A stretch of DNA of 64,000 bases, taken from contig NZ_JABGCB010000013.1 of NCBI RefSeq assembly GCF_013149295.1, positions 142,555-206,554 of the forward strand. Reading direction: 5' to 3'. Positions 52,639-60,668 of this stretch are shown here, in pieces (within the stretch, counting starts at the first letter, position 1; every line of letters begins with the position of its first letter). The translations under genes and the position numbers were made by a program. Below the pieces are notes generated by a model, which was not told where the DNA came from, searched no databases, and saw nothing but the letters and a program-made list of their open reading frames with translations. The stretch is from Novosphingobium sp. SG751A. GTDB lineage: Bacteria > Pseudomonadota > Alphaproteobacteria > Sphingomonadales > Sphingomonadaceae.

Positions 52639-53751
52639 ATGGAAAGGCGTGATTTTCTGACCAGTATCGGGGTGGGGGCGCTGGCCGGCGCGGCGCCCAT
52701 GGCGCAGGCGGCGAGGCCAAAACCGGTCTCGCCCAAACGTCCCGCGCTGAAAATGAAGCTGGGTTGCCAGAGCGGCCCGGCGAGCGACGATCATTTCGCC
52801 TTCCTCGCCCGATACGGCGTGACCCATGTGGCCGCGCGGGCCAAATCGGCCGAGGGCGCGCTCTATTCCACCGGTGATGAGGTCAAGGCCCTGCGCGATC
52901 TGGTCGAGAAGCATAAGTTAACGCTCTCGATCCTCGATCCGCTGCTGCTGCCCTCCAGCCATATCGACCGGGAAAAGAACCCCGGCATCATGCTGGCCAC
53001 CAGCCCGGAGCGGGAACGCGAGGTCGAGGCGTTCCAGAATCAGATCCGCGCCTGCGCGGCGGCGGGCGTGCCCTGCATCAAGTATAATATGAGCCTGCTG
53101 GGCGTGATCCGCACCGGGCGGGTTCAAACGCGCGGCGATGCGGTGTTCTCCGAATATGACGCGGCCAAGCTGGACCCGGCCAAGCCCCTCACCCGTGCTG
53201 GCACGGTCAGCGAGGATGCCTTCTGGGAGCGGATCACCTGGTTCCTCGACCATGTCGTGCCGGTGGCCAATGAGTATAAGATCCGCATCGCCTGTCACCC
53301 ACATGATCCGGGCACCCCGCCGCAGGGCTATCAGGGCATCCACCGCGTGCTGGGCACCATCGAGGGGATGAAGCGCTTTATCGCCATCCGCGAGAGCGCC
53401 TGGCACGGCTTCAATTTCTGTCAGGGCACGGTGAGCGAGAACCTGCCCCGCCCCGCCGAGCAGATCTTTGACGTGATCCGCTATTTCGGCAGCCGGAAGA
53501 AGATCTTCAACGTCCATTTCCGCAACATCGTGGGCGGGCGCGGCCATTTCCGCGAGGCTTTCCCCGACGAAGGCGACGTCGATCTCTATCGCGCGCTGCT
53601 GACCTATGCCGAGGTCGGCTATGACGGGATGCTGATGCCCGACCATGTGCCGATCATTCCCGGCCATCCCGAAGCCGAGGGCGAGAGCTTTGCCTTTGCC
53701 TATGGCCATATTCGCGGGATGATGCAGGCGGCGCAGCACTACGCTGGCTAA
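52639..53751 (+). CDS. Tat-exported mannonate dehydratase (UxuA)-like TIM-barrel protein
   Basis: 370 residues with an N-terminal twin-arginine signal (ERRDFLTSIGVGALAGAAPMAQA). The body resembles UxuA-type mannonate dehydratases and xylose-isomerase-like barrels: IKYNMSLLG, RIACHPHDPGTPPQGY (metal Cys/His region), GFNFCQGTVSE, FNVHFRNI, and YDGMLMPDHVPII near the C terminus, which corresponds to the UxuA RPDHG block. UxuA converts mannonate to 2-keto-3-deoxygluconate in the cytosol; an exported member is unusual. The neighbours (GudD-type, gudD, kdgD) support a sugar-acid substrate. It could also be an epimerase of the same fold. AGGGAGAG precedes the ATG, and a strong terminator follows the stop. 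Confidence 0.8.
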   Translation: MERRDFLTSIGVGALAGAAPMAQAARPKPVSPKRPALKMKLGCQSGPASDDHFAFLARYGVTHVAARAKSAEGALYSTGDEVKALRDLVEKHKLTLSILDPLLLPSSHIDREKNPGIMLATSPEREREVEAFQNQIRACAAAGVPCIKYNMSLLGVIRTGRVQTRGDAVFSEYDAAKLDPAKPLTRAGTVSEDAFWERITWFLDHVVPVANEYKIRIACHPHDPGTPPQGYQGIHRVLGTIEGMKRFIAIRESAWHGFNFCQGTVSENLPRPAEQIFDVIRYFGSRKKIFNVHFRNIVGGRGHFREAFPDEGDVDLYRALLTYAEVGYDGMLMPDHVPIIPGHPEAEGESFAFAYGHIRGMMQAAQHYAG

Positions 53752-53792
53752 AAAAACAGGAGGGAGCCGGGTGGATGGCTCCCTCCTGTTTG
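53752..53792. terminator. Bidirectional Rho-independent terminator
   Basis: AACAGGAGGGAGCC pairs with GGCTCCCTCCTGTT (14 bp, 8-base loop), with an A6 run on the left and TTTG on the right. It separates the UxuA-like gene from convergent gudD. Confidence 0.9.
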
Positions 53793-53811
53793 ACGCACGG
53801 CAGCGTCGAAA

Positions 53812-55140
53812 TTATCGAACCAAACAGGGCCGCTTATTATCAAACGTCCAGCCGGGGATCAGATATTGCATCCCCATTGCATCATTGCGCGCGCCCAGCC
53901 CATGCTGCTGATACAATTCATGCCCGCGCGCCAGCGCGTCCTCGTCGATTTCCAGCCCCAGACCGGGCTTGTCGGAAATCGCCACATGGCCGTCCTCGAT
54001 GCGCGGCGGATTCTTGGTCAGGCATTCGCCATCCTGCCAGATCCAATGCGTGTCGATGGCGGTGACTTTGCCCGGCGCAGCGGCGGCGCAATGGGTGAAC
54101 ATGGCCAGCGAAATATCGAAATGGTTGTTCGAATGACTGCCCCATGTCAGGCCGAAAGCATCGCACAGATGGGCAACCCGCACCGCGCCCTCCATCGTCC
54201 AGAAATGCGGATCGGCCAGCGGAATATCGACCGATTGCAAAGACAGCGAATGAGCCATCTGGCGCCAGTCGGTGGCGATCATATTGGTGGCCGTGGGCAG
54301 GCCGGTGGCACGGCGAAACTCGGCCATCACCTCACGCCCCGAAAAGCCGCCCTCCGCGCCGCAGGGGTCCTCGGCATAGGCCAGCACATCGCCCAAAGGC
54401 TTCATCAAACGCACCGCCTCGGCCAAGGACCACGCGCCATTGGGATCAAGGGTAATGCGCGCCTGCGGGAAAGCCTCCTTGAGCGCCCGCACCGCCAGCA
54501 CTTCCTCATCGCCCGCCAGAGCGCCGCCCTTCAGCTTGAAATCGCGAAAGCCATAGCGAGCCTGCGCCGCGCGGGCCAGTTCCACCACCGCCTCGGGCGT
54601 CAGCGCCTCGCGGTTGCGCAGGCGTTCCCATGCGTCGGCGCTGTCACTCTCATCGCGATAGGGCAGGTCAGTTTTCTTGGGGTCCGCGATGTAGAACAGA
54701 TAGCCCAGCATCTCCACTCGGTCGCGATGCCGCCCGGTGCCCAAAAGGTCCGCCACCGCCACGCCCACATGCTGGCCCAGCAGGTCGAGCATCGCCGCCT
54801 CGATGGCGGTTTGCGCGTGGATCGTGGTGCGCAGGTCAAAGGTCTGCAAGCCCCGCCCGCCCGCATCGCGCGATGCAAAGGCGCGGCCCACCTGCGCCAC
54901 CACGCTGGCATGGGTGCCAAGGGGGCGGCCCACCACCAGCCCCCGCGCATCCTCCAGCGTCTGCCGGATCGCCTCGCCGCCGGGCACTTCGCCCAGCCCC
55001 TTGCGCCCGTCGCTGTCGGTCAGGATGACGATGTTGCGCGTGAAGAAAGGCGCATGGGCGCCCGACAGGTTGAGCAACATTGCGTCATGCCCCGCCACGG
55101 GCACAACGCGCATTTCGGCAATAACCGGAGCAGATCCCAT
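53812..55140 (-). CDS. gudD: Glucarate dehydratase
   Basis: 442 residues, essentially collinear with E. coli GudD. Dehydrates D-glucarate (and L-idarate) to 5-keto-4-deoxyglucarate in the cytosol. Matching blocks include VVPVAGHDAMLLNLSGAHAP, FFTRNIVILTD, GGRGLQTFDLRTTIHAQT, MLGYLFYI, DFKLKGG (KxK-type base), LDPNGAW, AEDPCGAE, GLPTATNMIATDW (metal ligands), WGSHSNNHFDISLAMFTH (catalytic His) and IPGWTFDNKRPC at the C terminus. Its ATG overlaps the kdgD stop by one base (TGATG), so the two consecutive pathway enzymes are translated together. Confidence 0.97.
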   Translation of the reverse strand: MGSAPVIAEMRVVPVAGHDAMLLNLSGAHAPFFTRNIVILTDSDGRKGLGEVPGGEAIRQTLEDARGLVVGRPLGTHASVVAQVGRAFASRDAGGRGLQTFDLRTTIHAQTAIEAAMLDLLGQHVGVAVADLLGTGRHRDRVEMLGYLFYIADPKKTDLPYRDESDSADAWERLRNREALTPEAVVELARAAQARYGFRDFKLKGGALAGDEEVLAVRALKEAFPQARITLDPNGAWSLAEAVRLMKPLGDVLAYAEDPCGAEGGFSGREVMAEFRRATGLPTATNMIATDWRQMAHSLSLQSVDIPLADPHFWTMEGAVRVAHLCDAFGLTWGSHSNNHFDISLAMFTHCAAAAPGKVTAIDTHWIWQDGECLTKNPPRIEDGHVAISDKPGLGLEIDEDALARGHELYQQHGLGARNDAMGMQYLIPGWTFDNKRPCLVR

Positions 55141-56057
55141 CAGAGGCTCGCCTTTGCCTTGGCCACCAGCGCGGCCAGTTCTTCATGTTCCGCCGCCGAA
55201 AGATCGGTCAGAGGCGTGCGCACCGGGCCGGCGGGGCGGCCAATGACATTCATCCCCGCCTTGACGATCGACACCGCATAGCCCCGCCCGCGATTGCGCA
55301 GCGCAATATAGGGCAGCACGAAATCGCGCAGCATCTGATGCACCTTGGCGTGATCTCTGGCCCGCGCGGCCTTGTAAAAGGCCACCGCCCATTCGGGCAT
55401 GAAATTATAGATCGCCGAGGAATAGGTCGTCACGCCCATTTCCAAATAGGCGGGCGCGAAAGTCTCCGCCGTGGGCAACCCGCCGATATAGGTCAGCCGG
55501 TCGCCCAGCTTGCAATAGACGCGCATCATCAGTTCGATGTCGCCCACCCCGTCCTTGTAACCCACAAGGTTGGGATTGCGTTCGCACAGGCGGGCCAGCG
55601 TATCCTCGTTCACAATCGCATTGTCGCGGTTATAGACGATCACGCCCAGATTGGTCGAACGGCACACCGCCTCGATATGGGCGGCAAGGCCCTCCTGTTT
55701 CGCCCCGACCAGATATTGCGGCAACAGCAGGATGCCGTCGGCCCCGGCCTTTTCCACCCCTTGCGCAATTTCCACCGCAATCGCCGTGCCATAGCCGCAG
55801 CCCGAAATCACCGGCACCCGCCCTGCTGTTTCCTCCACCGCCGCGCGCACCACCTGCACCGTTTCGGCAGGCGTCAACGAAAAGAATTCGCCCGTGCCCC
55901 CGGCCGCAAAGAGCGCGGCCACATCATGTTCAAGCATCCACCCGCAATGGTCGCGATAGGGCGCTTCATCAAAGCGCAGGTCCGCATCGAAATGCGTGAC
56001 CGGAAAGGACAGCAACCCCGAGCCAATCACTTTTGCCATGTCCTGTGGGGCCATCAT
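55140..56057 (-). CDS. kdgD: 5-dehydro-4-deoxyglucarate dehydratase (decarboxylating)
   Basis: 305 residues, DapA/NAL aldolase superfamily. Converts 5-keto-4-deoxyglucarate to 2-oxoglutarate semialdehyde, CO2 and water; this is the shared product of the three aldarate dehydratases nearby. Seen: GSGLLSFPVTHFD at the start, AAGGTGEFFSL, the conserved Tyr142 in VIVYNRDN and the Schiff-base Lys168 in VGYKDGVGD, then GGLPTAETFAPAY and TTYSSAIYNF. GAGAGAG precedes the tandem ATGs at 56057 and 56054; an in-frame extension to 56135 has no family homology. First gene of an operon with gudD. The semialdehyde dehydrogenase that would finish the pathway is not in the window. Confidence 0.94.
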   Translation of the reverse strand: MMAPQDMAKVIGSGLLSFPVTHFDADLRFDEAPYRDHCGWMLEHDVAALFAAGGTGEFFSLTPAETVQVVRAAVEETAGRVPVISGCGYGTAIAVEIAQGVEKAGADGILLLPQYLVGAKQEGLAAHIEAVCRSTNLGVIVYNRDNAIVNEDTLARLCERNPNLVGYKDGVGDIELMMRVYCKLGDRLTYIGGLPTAETFAPAYLEMGVTTYSSAIYNFMPEWAVAFYKAARARDHAKVHQMLRDFVLPYIALRNRGRGYAVSIVKAGMNVIGRPAGPVRTPLTDLSAAEHEELAALVAKAKASL

Positions 56058-56458
56058 CTCTCTCTCGCCATCCTGTGTTCTGGTTGATCCTTGTCTTTGG
56101 GCTAGGACCAGAAGGCGCGGTGCGTCCATATCCATTCTTGGTTCAATTCATGCTGGATCGGCATCGCTTGGCCAAGCTCACGCATATCAGCCATTCCGGG
56201 CGCGAGAATAGCGTCAAATCGCGCTGTAAAATAGCGGATTTGGCGGAGCACCCGGCCATCAGTGCCGGTTGGGCATTGTTCCATGCCTAACGCGTAATGG
56301 TTGCGCGCAAAAGGCGCGGCATAAAAGGGCCTCAAGCCATAGCGCCGAGACAAAGATGCGGCGCGTGGGGGAAAGATCCTGGGGCAACAACCACAGGCCA
56401 GAGGATGTCAGCATTGCCCCGCCCCAGCGGGATAATGCTGTGAATGGGGGATGCCATC
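56058..56458. other. 401-base intergenic region between kdgD and the TonB receptor
   Basis: No credible gene. It must hold the divergent promoters of kdgD-gudD and of the receptor. I see a perfect 12-base palindrome, GCTTGGCCAAGC, at 56167-56178 (110 bases before kdgD) and no clear sigma-70 boxes. An 83-codon minus-strand open frame (56102-56353) has codon use unlike the neighbours and no recognised family. Confidence 0.6.
56167..56178. promoter_or_regulatory. GCTTGGCCAAGC palindrome upstream of kdgD
   Basis: A perfect 12-base palindrome 110-121 bases before kdgD in the otherwise empty divergent region. Candidate operator; such palindromes also arise by chance in GC-rich DNA. Confidence 0.25.
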
Positions 56459-59371
56459 ATGAAAAATGCCCGCAACGCGCGCCTTGCCGCCAATCGCAAG
56501 AAACTCATCATCAGCAGCAGCCTTGCTGTCCTTGCCCTGCCCTGTGCGGTCCATGCGCAAACGGCGCCCGCCGCCACGCCCGCCAATGTACCTGGCGCCG
56601 CCGAGATCATCGTCACCGGATCGCGCATCACCGCCAGCGGCTTTAACGCCCCCACGCCCACCACGGTGGTTTCCATCGAGCAATTGCAACAGGCCGCCCA
56701 GCCCAACCTGTTCGATTCCATTGCCCAATTGCCCGCCCTGCAAGGCAGCGTCGGCACCGCCAACACGCGCCAGAACGGCGGCACCAGTTTCGGCAACAAT
56801 GGCCTTTCGGCGCTCAACCTGCGCGGGCTCGGCTCGATCCGCACGCTCACCCTGCTCGACGGCCAGCGCGTCGTGCCCGCCTATATCACCGGCATTGCCG
56901 ATGTCAGCCAGTTCCCGCAACTGCTGATCAAGCGGGTCGATGTGGTAACGGGCGGCGCGTCGGCCTCATGGGGTTCGGACGCGGTGGCGGGCGTGGTCAA
57001 TTTCGTCACCGACAAGACGTTCAAGGGATACAAGGCCAACCTGTCGGGCGGCACATCGACCTATGGCGACGATCAGAGCGTGCTGGCGCAGGCCGCCGCG
57101 GGTTGGGGCCTGATGGGCGACCGGATGCATATCGAAATTGCAGGCGAATATTTCCGCAATTCGGGGGTTGCGGGCGGCGAGGTGGGCGGGGCCAATCCCA
57201 ATGGCCGCCCCGATGCCTATCGCTCGGGCACGACCTCTTATGCGCTGGGCGCGCAGCCCGCAGGCGCGCCGCAATTCTATGCCTATCCCTATAATGCCCA
57301 GACCACCACGCTGGGCGGTGTGGGCCTGATTACCGCAGGCCCGCTGGCAGGCACAGCCTTTGACAGCAGCGGCAATCCTTACGCCTTCCAATATGGCACA
57401 GGCTGCGTTTCTGGCACCTGTGTCGGCGGGCAACAGGACAATTACATCACCACCAACACGCTGGACAATCCGATCAACCGCGTGGTCGGATACGGGCGCG
57501 TCGGCTTTGATGTGACGCCTAACTGGGAACTCTACGCCACGGTCAATGTATCGGAAGTGCGCACCAGCAACACGCCGATTGCCTATCCGCGCAAGCCCGG
57601 CAATCTGACCATGCAATGTTCGAACGCCTATCTGACCTCGACCACGATCCCTGCGCTTTGCGCGTCCAAGGGTATCACCAGCTTCTCCTATGGCACGGCC
57701 AATGCGATCATGCCGGGCAAGGAGACGATCTACTCGGTCCGCCGCCAGTATCGCTTCGTGCTGGGCACCGAAGGCTCATTCAACATCGGTTCGACGCCGA
57801 TCAAATTCGACGCTTATTATCAGCATGGCACCAACAATGTGCATGTCGACATTCGCAACATGACGCTGAACGGGCGCTATAATGCGGCCATCAATGCGGT
57901 ACGCGACGGCAGCGGCAATATCGTCTGCTCCTCGGCCACGGCGCGGGCGGCGGGATGCATTCCGATCAACATCTTTTCGGGCGCCAAGATTTCCGATGCC
58001 GCCTTTGCCTGGCTGACGGGCGGATCGGGGCCTTACCAATACAGCACCTTCAAGGAGGACGCGGCCAGCATCGCCTTCAATGCCACGCCTTTCCACAACT
58101 GGGCCGGGGATGTTTCGGTGGCGCTGGGCGCGGAATGGCGCAATGAATATTACAACACGATTTCAGACCCCTATGGCAATGGCGTGACGACCGAAACGCC
58201 CAACACCGCCACCTTCCCCGCCGATTCCCTGCTTTCCACCGGGGGCAACAACTGGTTCGCGGGCAATTATCACAATGGCTCGGGGTCGTTCAACGTGCGC
58301 GAGGCCTTCCTCGAAATCGGCCTGCCGCTGCTCAACAGCAAGGAGATCGGCAAGATCGACCTGAGCCTGTCGGGCCGCACCGCGCATTACAGCACGGCGG
58401 GCAATGCCAACACGTGGAAGGTGGGCGCGACATGGGATACGCCGCTCTCGGGGCTTAAGCTGCGCGGGGTGGTCTCGCGCGATCTGCGCGCGCCCAATCT
58501 GTCGGAACTTTTCGCCGCGCCCCAGACCGCCAATCAACCCGTCATCAACCGCGCCACCGGCGGCACGGTGCAGGTGGTTTCCGCCACGATAGGCAATCCC
58601 GCGCTCAAACCCGAAATCGCCAAGACGATTGACGTGGGCGCGGTCTATCGCCCGGATTTCATTCCGGGGCTGAGCATCTCCTTCGACTATTACGACATCC
58701 GCCTCAATCAGGCGATCTCGACCCTGACCAACCAACAGGTGATCGACCTATGCTATAACGGCAATACAACCTATTGTTCCAACGTGAAATTCACTGGCAC
58801 GCTGGGCACCTCGGACTACCCTTACGTGATCTCACAGCCCTTCAATCTGGCCTCGCTCAACATGCGCGGCTTTGACATCGAGGCCGCCTATCGCCGCAAT
58901 CTGGGCAAGGTGGGGATGCTGACGCTGCGCGCTCTGGCCACCCATGCCATCTCGATGGTCAGCAACACCGGGATCGCGGGCCAGCAGATCGCGCAATTGG
59001 CCGGCAACAATACCGAAACCGGCAATGGTGTGCCCAAGTGGAAGGTCATGCTGCAACAGACCTGGGAGAAGGGACCAGCCTCGGTAACGCTGACCGAACG
59101 GATTATCAGCGCGGGCTATATCGACCCCAATGCGATCGTCTGCTCGACCAACTGCCCCGCCTCAACGGTGCAGAACCCGACCTATAATTTCAACGACATC
59201 CCCGGTGCGACCTATCTGGACATCGGCGCCAATTACAAACTGGGCAAGGCCACGCAGGTCTATTTCAAGGTCGACAATGTGTTCAACCACCGCGCCCCGC
59301 CCTTTGGCGGCACGCTGCTGTATGATCCGATCGGCCGTATGTTCCGCCTTGGCGTGCGGGTCGCGATGTAA
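56459..59371 (+). CDS. TonB-dependent outer-membrane receptor
   Basis: 970 residues. Signal peptide (LAVLALPCAVHAQ), TonB box EIIVTGSRI, plug (LNLRGLGSIRTLTLLDGQRVVP, DVVTGGASASWGSDAVAGVVNFV) and a large barrel; the C-terminal region reads FKVDNVFNHRAPP and LGVRVAM. The WGSDAVAGVVNF plug form is the one common in sphingomonads. I use the ATG at 56459 because GGGGGAT sits 7 bases upstream; the ATG at 56444 adds five residues before the basic n-region. It is followed by a terminator and a convergent metallohydrolase gene, an arrangement resembling the 43615-47601 module. Ligand unknown. Confidence 0.91.
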   Translation: MKNARNARLAANRKKLIISSSLAVLALPCAVHAQTAPAATPANVPGAAEIIVTGSRITASGFNAPTPTTVVSIEQLQQAAQPNLFDSIAQLPALQGSVGTANTRQNGGTSFGNNGLSALNLRGLGSIRTLTLLDGQRVVPAYITGIADVSQFPQLLIKRVDVVTGGASASWGSDAVAGVVNFVTDKTFKGYKANLSGGTSTYGDDQSVLAQAAAGWGLMGDRMHIEIAGEYFRNSGVAGGEVGGANPNGRPDAYRSGTTSYALGAQPAGAPQFYAYPYNAQTTTLGGVGLITAGPLAGTAFDSSGNPYAFQYGTGCVSGTCVGGQQDNYITTNTLDNPINRVVGYGRVGFDVTPNWELYATVNVSEVRTSNTPIAYPRKPGNLTMQCSNAYLTSTTIPALCASKGITSFSYGTANAIMPGKETIYSVRRQYRFVLGTEGSFNIGSTPIKFDAYYQHGTNNVHVDIRNMTLNGRYNAAINAVRDGSGNIVCSSATARAAGCIPINIFSGAKISDAAFAWLTGGSGPYQYSTFKEDAASIAFNATPFHNWAGDVSVALGAEWRNEYYNTISDPYGNGVTTETPNTATFPADSLLSTGGNNWFAGNYHNGSGSFNVREAFLEIGLPLLNSKEIGKIDLSLSGRTAHYSTAGNANTWKVGATWDTPLSGLKLRGVVSRDLRAPNLSELFAAPQTANQPVINRATGGTVQVVSATIGNPALKPEIAKTIDVGAVYRPDFIPGLSISFDYYDIRLNQAISTLTNQQVIDLCYNGNTTYCSNVKFTGTLGTSDYPYVISQPFNLASLNMRGFDIEAAYRRNLGKVGMLTLRALATHAISMVSNTGIAGQQIAQLAGNNTETGNGVPKWKVMLQQTWEKGPASVTLTERIISAGYIDPNAIVCSTNCPASTVQNPTYNFNDIPGATYLDIGANYKLGKATQVYFKVDNVFNHRAPPFGGTLLYDPIGRMFRLGVRVAM

Positions 59372-59396
59372 TCTTTGGCGATGTAATTCGATCGGC

Positions 59397-59430
59397 GGCC
59401 CGCCCTCCTTGGCTGGAGGGTGGGCCTTTA
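59397..59430. terminator. Rho-independent terminator between TonB receptor and metallohydrolase
   Basis: GGCCCGCCCTCC pairs with GGAGGGTGGGCC (one G-U/G-C adjustment) around a 6-base loop, followed by TTTA on the plus strand. Confidence 0.8.
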
Positions 59431-59431
59431 G

Positions 59432-60481
59432 TTATCGCTTTTCCGGGTCCAATCCGGCGCGCACCAGCCCAAGCCGGCTGCAGGTTTCCTGAACCTTGTA
59501 ATAGCGCGCCAATTTATCCGGCCCCACCACAAAGGGATTGGCATCCCCTGCGCGCCGATAGCGCAGCAGTTCCAGCTTTTCGAACGCGCCATCCTGCACC
59601 GGATGATTGGCCAGCATGATATCGGCCCCGGCCTTGGCCGCCAGATCGGCAAAGCGGCGCATCGAGGCGATATGGGTATAGCGCAAGAGCGGATCACGCG
59701 GCGCACCAAACCCGCCGAAAAAGGCCGCCACATGGCGCTTGCCATGGTCGGTCACGTCAAAGATCGTCGAAACCGTCCCCGCCGTATGGCCGGGCGTGAC
59801 ATAGAAATGCAGCGTGGTCCCGCCCAGTTTCAGCGCCTCGCCATCGGCAATGGTCCGGTCCTTGCCCTCGATTCGGGCGGGGGGCATGGGGACGCCTTCC
59901 GGCCCTTCGGCCCTGCCCCGCGCGCGCATCGCATCCATCGCTGCCCAATCCGGCGCCGAGGAGATCAGCGCCGCGCCATAGGTCTTACGCAGAAATTCCG
60001 CCCCGCCGTAATGATCGCCATGCGCGTGGGTGATGACGATATAGCGCAGCCGCGCCGGGTCCAGCCCAACCGTCTTCAGCCCCGGCACGATGATCTCTCG
60101 CGCCTGCTCCTCATTCTCCAGCGCGTCAAACAGCACGATGCCTTCGGTCGTATCGAGTGCCCATGCAGATTCGGCGTTCTGGCCCACGAAATAGAGCTGG
60201 TCGAACACCTTGGCCGGAGGCAGCAGGGCGTTCATCTGCAAGGCATTGACCCGCTGACGGAAACGCGGATCGGCGATGCAGCGGTGGACGAAATCACCAA
60301 ATAGGTCGTCGCCCGCAGCGGCGCGCGCACGGGCCAGATACTCTGCCGCCACCGCTTTATTCTCCTTGGGAAATTCGGTCATCGCCGGATAGGTCGCCAC
60401 CGGCGGGGTCCGCGATTGCGCATGCAGCGCCCCGCCCATGGCCAGCGCCGACAGTAACGCCAGTTTCGATCTCGAGTGCAT
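59432..60481 (-). CDS. Secreted metallo-beta-lactamase-fold hydrolase, paralogue of 46564-47601
   Basis: 349 residues, signal peptide MHSRSKLALLSALAMGGALHAQ. The zinc ligands THAHGDHYGG, TPGHTAGT and ANHPVQ give the H-x-H-x-D-H / H / H set of B3-like proteins. It shares with the first paralogue the N-terminal FPKENK and HRC blocks, FVGQNAESAWALDTxEGI, and the C-terminal NPFVVGPDKLARYY and TCSRLGLVRAG. After the last zinc His it has Q where the paralogue has HM. Beta-lactamase, lactonase and ester hydrolase are all possible. AGGGAGAG precedes the ATG at 60481. It is divergent from the exported enolase-superfamily gene at 60669. Confidence 0.85.
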   Translation of the reverse strand: MHSRSKLALLSALAMGGALHAQSRTPPVATYPAMTEFPKENKAVAAEYLARARAAAGDDLFGDFVHRCIADPRFRQRVNALQMNALLPPAKVFDQLYFVGQNAESAWALDTTEGIVLFDALENEEQAREIIVPGLKTVGLDPARLRYIVITHAHGDHYGGAEFLRKTYGAALISSAPDWAAMDAMRARGRAEGPEGVPMPPARIEGKDRTIADGEALKLGGTTLHFYVTPGHTAGTVSTIFDVTDHGKRHVAAFFGGFGAPRDPLLRYTHIASMRRFADLAAKAGADIMLANHPVQDGAFEKLELLRYRRAGDANPFVVGPDKLARYYKVQETCSRLGLVRAGLDPEKR

Positions 60482-60592
60482 CGCTCTCTCCCTCATCGGA
60501 CGGGCCTGCCCCGCCTCGGCGATATTTTGCGATACATGCGCACGCCCCGCCAATGCGCAGGGGCATTCATCCCATGCCATATGCGGATCAAT

Positions 60593-60617
60593 CCATCCCG
60601 GATCAGCAATGGGATGG
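60593..60617. promoter_or_regulatory. CCATCCC-N11-GGGATGG inverted repeat
   Basis: 7-base arms (60593-60599, 60611-60617) lie in the 187-base region between the divergent metallohydrolase and enolase-superfamily genes, 52-76 bases before the latter. Candidate shared operator. Confidence 0.35.
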
Positions 60618-60668
60618 CCCAGTTTCCCGCGATACTGTTTGGGCCAAAGACAATAGGGAGAGCCTTCA

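Noticed and set aside
53866..55281. A 471-codon plus-strand frame opposite gudD
   Set aside because: Antisense of an unmistakable glucarate dehydratase.
56102..56353. A possible 83-residue protein upstream of kdgD on the minus strand
   Set aside because: It starts with TTG and no ribosome site, has a third-base composition much less GC-rich than its neighbours, and resembles no family I know. I kept the region as intergenic.
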